14,689 bases of DNA, taken from contig JAAZMQ010000157.1 in NCBI GenBank assembly GCA_012798745.1, positions 1 through 14,689 of the forward strand, written 5' to 3'. The notes beneath the pieces were generated by a model. It was not told the origin of the DNA. It saw only the letters and a list, made by a program, of their open reading frames with translations, and did no database searches. This stretch comes from Bacteroidales bacterium (GTDB lineage: Bacteria; Bacteroidota; Bacteroidia; Bacteroidales; Dysgonomonadaceae). Position 1 is the stretch's first letter; every line of letters begins with the position of its first letter. A program made the translations under genes and the position numbers. This document shows positions 6,885 through 14,689 of the stretch, one piece after another.

Positions 6885-7463
6885 ATGAATACGATGAAAA
6901 AAATTCCTCTTGTCCTTTTTTTGTTGATGGGACTCTCTTTGTGTGTACATGCTCAACGAACGATGTTGAAAACGAATATTCCGTATTGGTTGATCGCATC
7001 GCCCAATTTTGGGGCAGAGTTTGCAGTGGCCGATAACGTAAGCATAGAGTTGTCGGCCGGATTCAATCCATTTAAATTCGGCAATGACAAACAACTGAAA
7101 CACTGGGTTATATGGCCGGAGGCACGTTATTGGCTTAACGAAACCTATGACGGTCATTTTTTTGGATTTCACGGTGTGGGTGGACACTTCAATATGGGGG
7201 GTGTGGATATTCCCATATGGAAGCTGAAAAATCTGAAAGATCGTCGCTACGACGGATCTGCCATTGGCTTTGGTGTTAGTTACGGGTATCAATGGATATT
7301 AAGTTCTCGCTGGGGATTGGAAGCGACGTTGGGAGTGGGATATGCCCGACTCGATTATGACACCTATTCATTGGGAAAAAACGGATCGAAAATCGGAGAA
7401 AATAAGAAAAACTATTTCGGCCCTTCCAAAGGAGCGATATCCATTACTTATGTCATCAATTGA
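6885..7463 (+). CDS. DUF3575-type outer-membrane beta-barrel protein
   Basis: A 192-residue protein with a signal peptide (MKKIPLVLFLLMGLSLCVHA, starting at residue 4) and predicted cleavage before QRTMLKTN. The mature part, LKTNIPYWLIASPNFGAEFAVADNVSIELSAGFNPF followed by WPEARYWLNE and GFGVSYGYQWILSSRWGLEATLGVGYARLDYDTY, is characteristic of the DUF3575 family of Bacteroidota envelope proteins. Alternating glycine/aromatic strands and the end ISITYVIN suggest a small outer-membrane barrel. Its role is unknown; relatives often lie near fimbrial genes, but none are seen here. ATG codons at 6885 and 6894 are both possible; the second gives a more typical signal peptide. It lies 32 bp before thpR, so read-through into thpR is possible. 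Confidence 0.85.
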   Translation: MNTMKKIPLVLFLLMGLSLCVHAQRTMLKTNIPYWLIASPNFGAEFAVADNVSIELSAGFNPFKFGNDKQLKHWVIWPEARYWLNETYDGHFFGFHGVGGHFNMGGVDIPIWKLKNLKDRRYDGSAIGFGVSYGYQWILSSRWGLEATLGVGYARLDYDTYSLGKNGSKIGENKKNYFGPSKGAISITYVIN

Positions 7464-7495
7464 AATAGGGGAAAAATAAAAGTCTTTTCTTCGTT

Positions 7496-8074
7496 ATGCA
7501 GTCCAAACGTATTTTTCTTGCTTTGCCCCTTATTCCCGTTGAACCGGCTGCGAATAAAGCGAAGGAATTGAAACATTTGCTGCAAAAATATCGCATCAAA
7601 TGGGTAGATCCGGAGTTGTACCATTTGACGTTGTTCTTTTTCGGCGAAGTGCCTGTGGATCAATTAGCGGAATTGAAAGATGCGATTCATTCGGCAGTGT
7701 ATGGAACCCCTGCTTTTTCTTTTCAATTGACAAATCCGGGTTTATTCAACCGAAGGAATGAACCCAAAGTGCTGTGGTTAGGGATTGATGCTCCCGAAAT
7801 TTTATTCGAATTGAAAAAAAAGATAGACCGTGCGATGGCACCTATGGGTTTTATTCCCGATGAAAAATTTTTCAATCCTCATCTAACGATAGGGCGATTT
7901 ATTCCCGGTCAAACCATTAAACCTTCATTAAATCGTGCTTTGACGATTTCCCGGTTTCCTCAGCCTGTGCAGTATGAAGCCAATGAAATAGTGTTGTTCG
8001 AAAGTCGATTATCTCCTCGAGGAGCTTCTTATTATCCAATGGAAACCTTTTCGTTACGAGCAGAAAATGGCTAA
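7496..8074 (+). CDS. thpR: RNA 2',3'-cyclic phosphodiesterase (2H/LigT family)
   Basis: A 192-residue cytoplasmic protein of the 2H phosphoesterase family. It hydrolyses RNA 2',3'-cyclic phosphate ends to 2'-phosphates; relatives ligate 2'-5' tRNA halves in vitro. Both catalytic HxT motifs are present: LYHLTLFFFGE (His 43, Thr 45) and NPHLTIGRF (His 129, Thr 131). The N-terminal KRIFLALPLIP and the length match the ThpR family. The ATG at 7496 directly precedes the conserved start. dinB follows at 8111 with a 36-bp gap, so the two may form a small unit. No terminator is seen between them. Confidence 0.93.
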   Translation: MQSKRIFLALPLIPVEPAANKAKELKHLLQKYRIKWVDPELYHLTLFFFGEVPVDQLAELKDAIHSAVYGTPAFSFQLTNPGLFNRRNEPKVLWLGIDAPEILFELKKKIDRAMAPMGFIPDEKFFNPHLTIGRFIPGQTIKPSLNRALTISRFPQPVQYEANEIVLFESRLSPRGASYYPMETFSLRAENG

Positions 8075-8110
8075 GGTCGGTGATGAGGAATATAGTTTAT
8101 GTTTATTGCT

Positions 8111-9205
8111 ATGACTCGCAAAATAATCCATATCGATATGGATGCCTTTTATGCTTCTATTGAACAACGCGATAATCCTGAATACCGCGGCAAACCGGTT
8201 GTCGTGGGTTACGAAGGTAAACGCGGAGTGGTGGCTGCTGCCAGCTATGAGGCTCGGCGTTACGGCATTCATTCGGCAATGGCATCGGTTACCGCTTCGC
8301 AGAAATGTCCTCATCTGATTTTTGTTATGCCTCGTTTCGATGTTTATCGAGCGGTATCTCATCAGATCATGCAGATTTTTCTTGAATACACCGATAAAGT
8401 GGAACCTTTGTCGCTCGATGAGGCTTTTTTGGATGTTACTGTCAATAAAAAAGGAATTCGTTCGGCAACAGTGATAGCAAAGGAAATCAAACAAAAAATA
8501 TATAATCGTACGCGTTTAACGGCTTCTGCCGGTGTATCGTACAATAAATTTTTGGCAAAAATAGCTTCCGATTATCGTAAACCCAACGGTTTGTTTGTGA
8601 TACCTCCGGAAAAGGGCGAAGCTTTTGTTGAACGTTTGCCTGTGAAGCGTTTTTTTGGTGTAGGTAAAGTAACGGCTGCCCGCATGAACGAATTGGGCAT
8701 AAAAACCGGCTATGATTTGAAACAATGGACAGAAGCAGATCTTGTGAAACATTTCGGAAAAGTTGGAAGTGCTTATTATTGGTTTGCGCGCGGAATCGAT
8801 GATCGTGAAGTTGAATCGGAACATATCCGCAAATCATTGGGAACCGAAGAGACCTTTCCTGAAGATATCTATGAAATGGTAGATGTGTTGCGGGCTTTGG
8901 ATGAAATTTCGCAAGAACTTTACAGAAGAGTGGAGAAACGCAAATTCTTTGCTAAAACGCTTACACTGAAAATAAAGTATGCCGATTTTACGCTCATCAC
9001 ACGCAGTAGAACGGTGGATTATCTTATCAAAACCCGGACTCAGATTTTTGAATTGGGAAAAGAATTGCTTTTATCCGTTGATGATATTCCGGAAAGAAAA
9101 ATTCGTTTACTGGGACTTTCACTTCGAAATCCCGACACAGAAGCATCACAAGAAGAGACACCCATTCAATTGTCTTTCGATTTTAAAGAGTTTGATGAGA
9201 GCTGA
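8111..9205 (+). CDS. dinB: DNA polymerase IV (Y family)
   Basis: Error-prone translesion polymerase of 364 residues, the usual size. The palm has KIIHIDMDAFYASIEQRD, with the first catalytic Asp at 9 and a Tyr at the steric-gate position (14), and SLDEAFLDV with the Asp-Glu pair at 103-104. SAGVSYNKFLAKIASDYRKPNG is also present, followed by helix-hairpin-helix and little-finger regions (RKSLGTEETFPEDI). Near the C-terminus QLSFDF (about 353-358) looks like a beta-clamp binding motif. I chose the ATG at 8111 (MTRKIIHIDMD) because the family begins at this point. An upstream in-frame ATG at 8099 would add MFIA, which has no counterpart. Its TGA abuts the stop codon of the convergent acyltransferase gene. 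Confidence 0.96.
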   Translation: MTRKIIHIDMDAFYASIEQRDNPEYRGKPVVVGYEGKRGVVAAASYEARRYGIHSAMASVTASQKCPHLIFVMPRFDVYRAVSHQIMQIFLEYTDKVEPLSLDEAFLDVTVNKKGIRSATVIAKEIKQKIYNRTRLTASAGVSYNKFLAKIASDYRKPNGLFVIPPEKGEAFVERLPVKRFFGVGKVTAARMNELGIKTGYDLKQWTEADLVKHFGKVGSAYYWFARGIDDREVESEHIRKSLGTEETFPEDIYEMVDVLRALDEISQELYRRVEKRKFFAKTLTLKIKYADFTLITRSRTVDYLIKTRTQIFELGKELLLSVDDIPERKIRLLGLSLRNPDTEASQEETPIQLSFDFKEFDES

Positions 9206-9742
9206 TCAGAGTAAAAAGTTTTCGGGATGTTTTCCGGTAATACCCTTGTAGTGGGCTTTTATTTTTTCTATATCTTTATCGTAATCGCCTGTGGGGTAAA
9301 ATGTGTCGAGAAAGATAACTTGTTTCTTGGCATAGTCGAGTCCTACTAAAACAATAGGAACATTTGCTTTTAGTGCAATGTAATAATCGCCTTTTCTCCA
9401 TTCTTTAACCGGCTTTCTTGTACCTTCGGGGGTTACTGCCAGCTGAAATTGCTCGTGTTTGTTGAATTCTTCGGCTAATTTATCGGTAAGCGCATTGCTT
9501 TTATTTCTTTCAACCGGAATTCCCCCTACGCTTTTGAAAAAGAAATTAAAAGGAAAAAAGAACCATTCTTTTTTAATCAGAAATTTTGCCTTTCTCCCCA
9601 TTGCACTGTAAGCCAGTTTCCCTATTACAAAATCCCAATTACTGGTATGTGGCGCAAGCGCTATTACACATTTGGGAATATCCGGCTGCACATTTACTAC
9701 TTGCCATCCGAACAGTTTCAGTATAAATTTACTGAGTTTCAT
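9206..9742 (-). CDS. PlsC-like 1-acylglycerol-phosphate acyltransferase family protein
   Basis: A 178-residue acyltransferase with the family's ordered motifs: HTSNWD (HX4D, His 32 to Asp 37), GGIPVER (73-79), TPEGTRK (104-110) and VPIVLVGLDY (128-137). The family transfers acyl chains to glycerol-phosphate or related acceptors at the inner face of the membrane. It is shorter than full PlsC (~240) and lacks a clear N-terminal membrane span, though the aromatic stretch WFFFPFNFFFK (60-70) may sit in the bilayer. The exact acceptor (lysophosphatidic acid, lyso-ornithine lipid or another) cannot be told. Its ATG follows directly on the TAA of the ABC-F gene (taaatg), which implies translational coupling. 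Its stop abuts dinB. Confidence 0.9.
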   Translation of the reverse strand: MKLSKFILKLFGWQVVNVQPDIPKCVIALAPHTSNWDFVIGKLAYSAMGRKAKFLIKKEWFFFPFNFFFKSVGGIPVERNKSNALTDKLAEEFNKHEQFQLAVTPEGTRKPVKEWRKGDYYIALKANVPIVLVGLDYAKKQVIFLDTFYPTGDYDKDIEKIKAHYKGITGKHPENFLL

Positions 9743-11689
9743 TTATTGGTTATTTTGCAGCTTTTCAATTTCCAACGCCAAACGTTCCCAAATGTTCATT
9801 GATGCGGTAATTTTATTTTTCAGATCGATATACGATTGGACTAATGTAGCATTGGATGCTCCTTCCGGCGTGATTAGTTCGGTTTCGATAGAAGATAGTT
9901 TTTCTTCCATTGAAGTGATTTTGTCTTCTGTTTCTTGAAGTTCTTTTTCGAGTTTTCGGATTTGTCTGTTCCGTTCTTTTTGTTCTTGATACGAAAGCTT
10001 ATTTTCTCGTTTTCGGTCATTTGTTTTGTCTTCTGTTCTTACGGGTGAAGTGTTGAGAGACGTTTCTAGTTGTTGCAGATTGTCGAGTTTCTTTTTTGCC
10101 AGAAAATCATAAATGCCTCCCAGATGCTCGGTAACTTTTTTTTCTCCGAATTCATAAACTTTCGTAATCAATCCATTGAGAAAATCCCGGTCGTGTGAAA
10201 CGATGATGGCAGTGCCGTCGAATTCCGAAATGGCTTTTTTTAGAACCTCTTTCGATGCCATATCCAGGTGGTTTGTTGGTTCGTCAAGAATAAGGAGATT
10301 CACAGGTTCGAGCAGCAGACGAATCATTGCCAGCCGACTGCGTTCACCCCCTGAAAGAGTCTTTACTTTTTTATCCGATGCTTCGCCGCCGAACATAAAT
10401 GCACCCAGAATATCGCGTATCTTGGTGCGAATATCGCCTGTGGCAACTTGATCGATGGTTTCGAATACCGTCAGATTCTCATTGAGCAACTGTGCCTGAT
10501 TCTGAGCAAAATAGCCAATTTTTACATTGTGACCCAATTTAAGATTGCCGTGATAGTCGATTTCGTTCATAATGCACTTAACGAGGGTCGATTTTCCTGC
10601 GCCGTTTTTGCCTACGAAAGCCACTTTTTCGCCCCGATGAATAGTCATGTTTACATCGGCAAACACCACATGTTCGCCATAACTTTTAGATACATTTTCT
10701 ATGGTTAGCGGAAAAGATCCTGAACGGGAAGCGGGAGGGAATTTCAAATTCAGATGAGAATTATCTACTTCGTCTATTTCGATGATGTCGATTTTTTCAA
10801 GTTGTTTGATGCGCGATTGTACTTGGTTGGATTTGGTGGGCTTATAGCGGAAACGTTCGATAAATTCTTCGGTTTTCTGAATTTGTTTTTGTTGATTTTC
10901 GTAGGCACGAAATTGTTGTTCGCGCCGTTTTGCATGGAGTTCTACATATTGGGAATAACTCACCTTGTAATCGTAAATTTTTCCGCACACAATTGAAAGT
11001 GTCCGGCTAGTAACCGTATCGAGAAAAGCGCGGTCATGCGATACCAATATTACTGCATTGGCGTGGGTTGTGAGGAAGTTTTCCAACCATTGAATGGATT
11101 CGATATCGAGATGATTGGTGGGTTCGTCCAATAACAACACATCCGGCGATTGTAGCAGTATTTTGGCCAGTTCGATACGCATACGCCATCCTCCACTGAA
11201 TTCTTTGGTGGGCCGATCGAAGTCTTCTCGCGAAAATCCTAAGCCTGTAAGCGTTTTTTCTATTTCGGCTTCAAAATTGTTGATGCCCGATATCAGCAAC
11301 AATTCTTGTAAATCGGCTGAACGTTGAATGATATGTTGATATGCTTCTGATGTGTAATCGGTTCGTTGAGCAAGTTGAAGATGTAGTTTCTCGAGTTCTT
11401 TTTCCATCTTTTGCAGATGATCAAATGCCAACGCCGCTTCTTCTTTTACTGTAAGTGTGTTATTTAGCTGCATTTGTTGTGGCAAATATCCGATAGAAAT
11501 TTCTTTCGGATAAGAAACTTTTCCTTGAGTGGGGCGACGGAGACCGGCAATAATTTTGAGTAAAGTAGATTTTCCTGCTCCGTTTTTGCCGACCAATGCC
11601 ACACGTTCGTTTTTGTTTAATACGAACGATATATCGTTTAGTAAGGTGAATCCGCCAAATTCAACGGAAAGATTTTCTATGGAAATCAT
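9743..11689 (-). CDS. ABC-F family ribosome-associated ATPase (YdiF/Uup-like)
   Basis: A 648-residue soluble protein with two ABC ATPase domains and no membrane spans. Domain 1 has Walker A GKNGAGKST (34-42), signature FSGGW (164-168), Walker B VLLLDEPTNHLD (184-195) and switch His in LVSHD (215-219). A charged linker (about 245-310) follows, matching the tRNA-contacting linker of ABC-F proteins. Domain 2 repeats GKNGAGKST (360-368), LSGGERSR (445-452), LLILDEPTNHLD (465-476) and IVSHD (496-500). A C-terminal coiled coil spans about 565-645. ABC-F proteins act on stalled ribosomes as translation factors, and some protect against antibiotics. The domain layout resembles housekeeping YdiF/Uup rather than a resistance determinant. 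It starts 9 bp after the hisS stop, so it is co-transcribed with hisS. Confidence 0.95.
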   Translation of the reverse strand: MISIENLSVEFGGFTLLNDISFVLNKNERVALVGKNGAGKSTLLKIIAGLRRPTQGKVSYPKEISIGYLPQQMQLNNTLTVKEEAALAFDHLQKMEKELEKLHLQLAQRTDYTSEAYQHIIQRSADLQELLLISGINNFEAEIEKTLTGLGFSREDFDRPTKEFSGGWRMRIELAKILLQSPDVLLLDEPTNHLDIESIQWLENFLTTHANAVILVSHDRAFLDTVTSRTLSIVCGKIYDYKVSYSQYVELHAKRREQQFRAYENQQKQIQKTEEFIERFRYKPTKSNQVQSRIKQLEKIDIIEIDEVDNSHLNLKFPPASRSGSFPLTIENVSKSYGEHVVFADVNMTIHRGEKVAFVGKNGAGKSTLVKCIMNEIDYHGNLKLGHNVKIGYFAQNQAQLLNENLTVFETIDQVATGDIRTKIRDILGAFMFGGEASDKKVKTLSGGERSRLAMIRLLLEPVNLLILDEPTNHLDMASKEVLKKAISEFDGTAIIVSHDRDFLNGLITKVYEFGEKKVTEHLGGIYDFLAKKKLDNLQQLETSLNTSPVRTEDKTNDRKRENKLSYQEQKERNRQIRKLEKELQETEDKITSMEEKLSSIETELITPEGASNATLVQSYIDLKNKITASMNIWERLALEIEKLQNNQ

Positions 11690-11698
11690 AGTTGGAAC

Positions 11699-13075
11699 TT
11701 ACTGTTGCCGGTTTTTTGTCGATAATTTTTTTATAAATTCATCTCGGCTGATCTTTATTTGATCTCCCGATTTCATGTTTTTAAGGGTGATTTTCCCTTC
11801 GGAAATTTCGTTTTCGCCAATAAGGGCAACAAAAGGAATATGGTTAGCGTCGGCATAGGAGAGTTGTTTTTTTATCTTTGCCGGTTCAGGATAAATTTCT
11901 GCAGAAACCCCTTTGTTTCGCAATTGTGTGAGGAGAGGAAGAATGAAGTTTTCTTCTTGTTCGCCGAAATTAACAAACAGAATGTCGGTTCCTTGGGTGA
12001 GATTGTCGGGGTAAAGGTTGAGCCGGTTCAATACATCGTAGATGCGGTCGGCACCAAAAGAAATACCCACACCCGATACGTTGGGAAGTCCAAAAATACC
12101 GGTTAGATTATCGTATCTGCCTCCGCCGCTTATACTCCCTATTTCTGCATCAACGGCTTTTACCTCGATAATGGTACCTGTATAATAATTCAGACCTCGG
12201 GCAAGGGTAAGGTCAAGCTCTATTTGATTTTCAAGAGAGAGCAATGCCGTTTTGTTTAAAATAAATTCGATCTCTTCAATACCTTTTAATCCGGTTTTGG
12301 AAGTAGCAAGGACGTTTTTTAGTGTTTCTATTTTTTCCTCGTTGCTACCACGCAATAAAATAATGGGTTGCAGTTTATCAATGGCTTCCTGAGAAATGTT
12401 TTTGGAACGTAATTCCTCGTTTACGTTTTCTAAGCCGATCTTATCCAATTTATCGATAGCAACCGTAAGATCTGTTATTTTGTCGGCTTCACCGATAATT
12501 TCGGCAATACCTGAAAGAATTTTCCGATTGTTCAGTTTGGTAATGATAAGGATATTCAATCGTTTAAATACTTCATCGATCATCTGAAGGAGTTCCACTT
12601 CGTTGAGCAGTGAATCGGATCCGATAATATCGGCATCGCATTGAAAAAATTCGCGGTAACGCCCTTTCTGTGGTCTGTCGGCACGCCAAACAGGCTGTAT
12701 CTGGAAACGTTTGAAAGGAAAAGTAATTTCCTGTCGATGCATAACCACATAGCGAGCAAAGGGAACGGTAAGATCATATCTTAATCCTTTTTCGGCAATT
12801 TTGGTTGCTGTTTTTGCTGAATTTCCTTCTTGAAGGTCTTCCGGGGTTAGGGCAGAAAGAAAATCGCCGGAATTGAGTATCTTAAACAACAGTTTGTCGC
12901 CTTCTTCACCATATTTTCCCAAGAGTGTAGACAAATTTTCCATGGCCGGCGTTTCGATTTGACGAAAGCCGAACAATTGGAAGACTGTTTTAATGGTGTC
13001 GAAAATATAGTTGCGCTTTGCCATCTCTTCAGGAGAAAAATCGCGCGTTCCTTTGGGAATGGAAGGTTTTTGCAT
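11699..13075 (-). CDS. hisS: Histidyl-tRNA synthetase
   Basis: Class II synthetase of 458 residues that charges tRNA-His. Visible landmarks are the N-terminal IPKGTRDFSPEEM, motif 2 QPVWRADRPQKGRYREFFQCDADIIG (127-152), the histidine-binding loop LARGLNYYTGT (291-301) and motif 3 region GVGISFGADRI (335-345). A C-terminal anticodon-binding domain follows (about 365-458). The WRADRPQKGRYREFFQCD form and the insert before LRYDLTVPF are typical of the Bacteroidota/eukaryote-like type. I chose the ATG at 13075. An in-frame TTG at 13105 would add ten residues but lies inside the TACCTTTG -7 box, so it should not be transcribed. It is the first gene of the hisS, ABC-F, acyltransferase operon. Confidence 0.96.
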   Translation of the reverse strand: MQKPSIPKGTRDFSPEEMAKRNYIFDTIKTVFQLFGFRQIETPAMENLSTLLGKYGEEGDKLLFKILNSGDFLSALTPEDLQEGNSAKTATKIAEKGLRYDLTVPFARYVVMHRQEITFPFKRFQIQPVWRADRPQKGRYREFFQCDADIIGSDSLLNEVELLQMIDEVFKRLNILIITKLNNRKILSGIAEIIGEADKITDLTVAIDKLDKIGLENVNEELRSKNISQEAIDKLQPIILLRGSNEEKIETLKNVLATSKTGLKGIEEIEFILNKTALLSLENQIELDLTLARGLNYYTGTIIEVKAVDAEIGSISGGGRYDNLTGIFGLPNVSGVGISFGADRIYDVLNRLNLYPDNLTQGTDILFVNFGEQEENFILPLLTQLRNKGVSAEIYPEPAKIKKQLSYADANHIPFVALIGENEISEGKITLKNMKSGDQIKISRDEFIKKLSTKNRQQ

Positions 13076-13102
13076 CGTTACTTTTACCTTTGTTTTAACG
13101 TG

Positions 13103-13110
13103 CAAAGGTA
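13103..13110 (-). promoter_or_regulatory. hisS operon -7 promoter box
   Basis: TACCTTTG read on the minus strand (13110 to 13103) fully matches the Bacteroidota TAnnTTTG element. It predicts a start near 13099 and a leader of only about 24 nt before the hisS ATG. A clear -33 TTG is not found at the usual distance. The position settles the choice of the downstream ATG for hisS. Confidence 0.55.
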
Positions 13111-13171
13111 ATGAATTATAGAGAAAACTAAAAATACCTGTTTCTTGCGGAAATATTGTATTTTTTGTTTG

Positions 13172-13179
13172 TATCTTAG
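13172..13179 (+). promoter_or_regulatory. Possible -7 box for the PhoH gene
   Basis: TATCTTAG (13172-13179) differs by one base from TAnnTTTG and faces the PhoH gene, giving a leader of about 80 nt. A TTG at 13145-13147 lies 24 bp upstream, somewhat further than the usual 19-21. This is a weak call in an AT-rich divergent gap (13076-13266). Confidence 0.3.
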
Positions 13180-13266
13180 CGTTTAAAATAAAATAAGGTA
13201 TAGGGAAAACAATCTTAGAGTATTTGTGTTTTTTAAATACTAACCGCGTTTAATTACAAACAAAAA

Positions 13267-14658
13267 ATGGAAAGAACAGATACACTTACTTCGAAAAAAA
13301 CAAAATCAGAGCCTGCAAAATCAAAAAAAACGTACTCGAGTACGAAAAAGAATTTCATTTTCGACACCAACGTTATTCTTCACGATTATAAGTGTATGGA
13401 TAATTTTGAAGAAAACGATATTTATATTCCTTTTGTAGTGTTAGAAGAATTGGATAAATTCAAAAAGGGGAACGATCAGATCAATTTCAATGCTCGTGCT
13501 TTTATTCGAGAATTGGATCTGATTACCGATGATGATTTGTTTACAAATGGGGCTGAATTGGGAGTAGGACGTGGTAAATTGTATATCGTGAATGTTCCGG
13601 ATCACCCTAAAATTTTAGAAGCTTTTCCCGAAAGCAGTCCGGATAATCGGATTCTTTCTACTCTTTTGACTCTCACGGAGAAACATCCTCATATGAAAAC
13701 CATTCTGGTGTCGAAGGATATTAATTTGCGTATGAAAGCGCGATCGTTGGGATTGCTTGCCGAAGACTATATTACAGATAAAGTTACCAATATCGATATT
13801 TTTGAACAAGGGGAAGTGGTATTTGATGGAATTGACCCCGAACTTATCGATAGAATTTATGCGAATCCTCTTGGAGTTGATTTCGATGAATTTGATTTTC
13901 CGACAGTGGTAGAGCCCAATCAGTGCTTTATTCTCAAAAGTAATCGAAACAGCGTATTGGTGCGATACAATCCTTTTACTCAAAAAATCAAGAAAATCGA
14001 AAAAGAGAGTAATTTCGGGATTCAGCCACGCAACGTCGAACAAACTTTTGCTTTTGAAGTATTGAATGATCCTCAAATAAAACTGGTTGCTTTAACAGGA
14101 AAAGCAGGAACCGGCAAAACGTTGCTTGCATTGGCTTCGGCATTGAAACAACATAAACTGTACAATCAAATTCTTCTTGCCCGTCCTATTGTTTCGTTAT
14201 CCAACAAAGATCTCGGATATTTACCCGGCGACGAGAAACAAAAAGTGGCACCTTATATGCAACCGCTGTTTGATAATCTTAATGTCATCCGATCGCATCT
14301 TGCTCCAAACAGTCCCGAATGGCGCGTTATTGAAGAAATGCAACGATCGGGGAAATTGGAAATCGAAGCATTGGCATTCATTCGTGGGCGCAGTCTTTCG
14401 GAAACTTTTTGTATTATTGATGAAGCGCAGAATCTGACTCCTCACGAAGTAAAAACCATTATCACTCGTGCAGGAGAAGGTACAAAAATGGTATTTACAG
14501 GTGATCTTCAACAAATTGATTCGCCCTATCTCGATGCGCAATCGAATGGATTGGCCTATATGATCGATAAAATGAAGGGACAAAATATTTTTGCCCATGT
14601 TAATTTAATAAAAGGCGAACGCAGCGAATTGTCGGAATTGGCAAGTAATTTATTGTAG
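13267..14658 (+). CDS. PIN-PhoH protein (PhoH2-type RNA helicase/nuclease)
   Basis: A 463-residue fusion of an N-terminal PIN nuclease domain and a C-terminal PhoH ATPase. The PIN acidic residues are all present: FIFDTN (Asp 33), VLEELDKF (Glu 60-61), PDNRIL (Asp 126) and VSKDINLRMKA (Asp 151). The ATPase has Walker A TGKAGTGKT (277-285), LLARPIVSLSNKDLGYLPGD (303-322), Walker B CIIDEAQNLTP (382-392) and FTGDLQQID (410-418). It ends in the family-typical GERSELSELASNLL. Actinobacterial PhoH2 homologues are sequence-specific RNA helicase/RNases. The first ~28 residues are a lysine/serine-rich low-complexity tail. There is no upstream antitoxin-like small gene, so it does not look like a toxin-antitoxin pair. 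It is divergent from hisS, and the gene is complete inside the window. Confidence 0.94.
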   Translation: MERTDTLTSKKTKSEPAKSKKTYSSTKKNFIFDTNVILHDYKCMDNFEENDIYIPFVVLEELDKFKKGNDQINFNARAFIRELDLITDDDLFTNGAELGVGRGKLYIVNVPDHPKILEAFPESSPDNRILSTLLTLTEKHPHMKTILVSKDINLRMKARSLGLLAEDYITDKVTNIDIFEQGEVVFDGIDPELIDRIYANPLGVDFDEFDFPTVVEPNQCFILKSNRNSVLVRYNPFTQKIKKIEKESNFGIQPRNVEQTFAFEVLNDPQIKLVALTGKAGTGKTLLALASALKQHKLYNQILLARPIVSLSNKDLGYLPGDEKQKVAPYMQPLFDNLNVIRSHLAPNSPEWRVIEEMQRSGKLEIEALAFIRGRSLSETFCIIDEAQNLTPHEVKTIITRAGEGTKMVFTGDLQQIDSPYLDAQSNGLAYMIDKMKGQNIFAHVNLIKGERSELSELASNLL

Positions 14659-14689
14659 GTTGAAGTCTTCAAAATTGATTAATTCGAAA

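Noticed and set aside
8099..8110. Upstream ATG for dinB adding MFIA
   Set aside because: Family proteins begin at the RKIIHIDMD block; the ATG at 8111 fits and the four extra residues have no counterpart.
9743..11689. ABC-F protein as an antibiotic-resistance determinant
   Set aside because: The housekeeping operon context with hisS, the C-terminal coiled coil and the YdiF/Uup-like layout argue for a core translation factor.
13076..13105. TTG start extending HisRS by ten residues
   Set aside because: The codon lies within the TACCTTTG promoter box, and the ATG at 13075 gives the normal N-terminus.
13267..14658. PIN-PhoH as the toxin of a PhoAT-like toxin-antitoxin pair
   Set aside because: No small overlapping antitoxin-like gene precedes it; the upstream gap is the divergent promoter region shared with hisS.
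14660..14672. Palindrome ttgaag-t-cttcaa just after the PhoH gene as a terminator
   Set aside because: A one-base loop cannot form a proper hairpin and no T tract follows; the window ends 17 bases later.
1..14689. Search for tRNA, rRNA, CRISPR, insertion sequences or prophage genes
   Set aside because: No cloverleaf-like segments, spaced repeats, transposase motifs or phage proteins were seen; almost all of the DNA is ordinary coding sequence.

Overview
The window looks like a chromosomal segment of a member of Bacteroidota, most likely order Bacteroidales. The supporting signs are moderate-to-low GC, several promoter-like TAnnTTTG (-7) boxes, few Shine-Dalgarno sequences, a DUF3575-type outer-membrane protein, a Bacteroidota/eukaryote-type histidyl-tRNA synthetase and a PIN-PhoH protein. 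I cannot name the genus. Nothing points to phage, plasmid, insertion sequence, CRISPR array, rRNA or tRNA.

Layout. (1) 1-1829, plus strand: the 3' three-quarters of lipA (lipoyl synthase), then a six-span membrane protein with a C-terminal Nudix-like domain whose catalytic box is degenerate. (2) 1830-1965: a compact hairpin region between convergent genes. (3) 1966-4656, minus strand: a two-gene hexuronate cassette, uxaC (uronate isomerase) followed by a UxaE-family tagaturonate/fructuronate epimerase. (4) 4657-5302: a gene-poor 646-bp divergent control region rich in direct and inverted repeats, with a terminator-like hairpin. (5) 5303-9205, plus strand: a secreted SGNH (sialate O-acetylesterase family) esterase, a DUF3575 envelope protein, thpR (RNA 2',3'-cyclic phosphodiesterase) and dinB (DNA polymerase IV). 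(6) 9206-13075, minus strand: a tight operon hisS, ABC-F ATPase, PlsC-like acyltransferase. (7) 13267-14658, plus strand: a PIN-PhoH ATPase, transcribed divergently from hisS.

How the genes fit together. The esterase, uxaC and uxaE form a plausible small module. The esterase could remove acetyl groups from a uronate-containing plant glycan in the periplasm. UxaC would isomerise galacturonate or glucuronate to tagaturonate or fructuronate, and UxaE would interconvert these two. The next step, reduction of fructuronate to mannonate, is not encoded here. The remaining genes are housekeeping: lipoylation, translation (HisRS and ABC-F), phospholipid acylation, RNA processing and DNA damage tolerance.

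I see no convincing new multi-gene system. The observations most worth follow-up are the membrane-anchored degenerate Nudix protein, the repeat-rich uxaC/esterase control region with its orphan terminator, and the overlapping alternative hairpins between the Nudix gene and uxaE.
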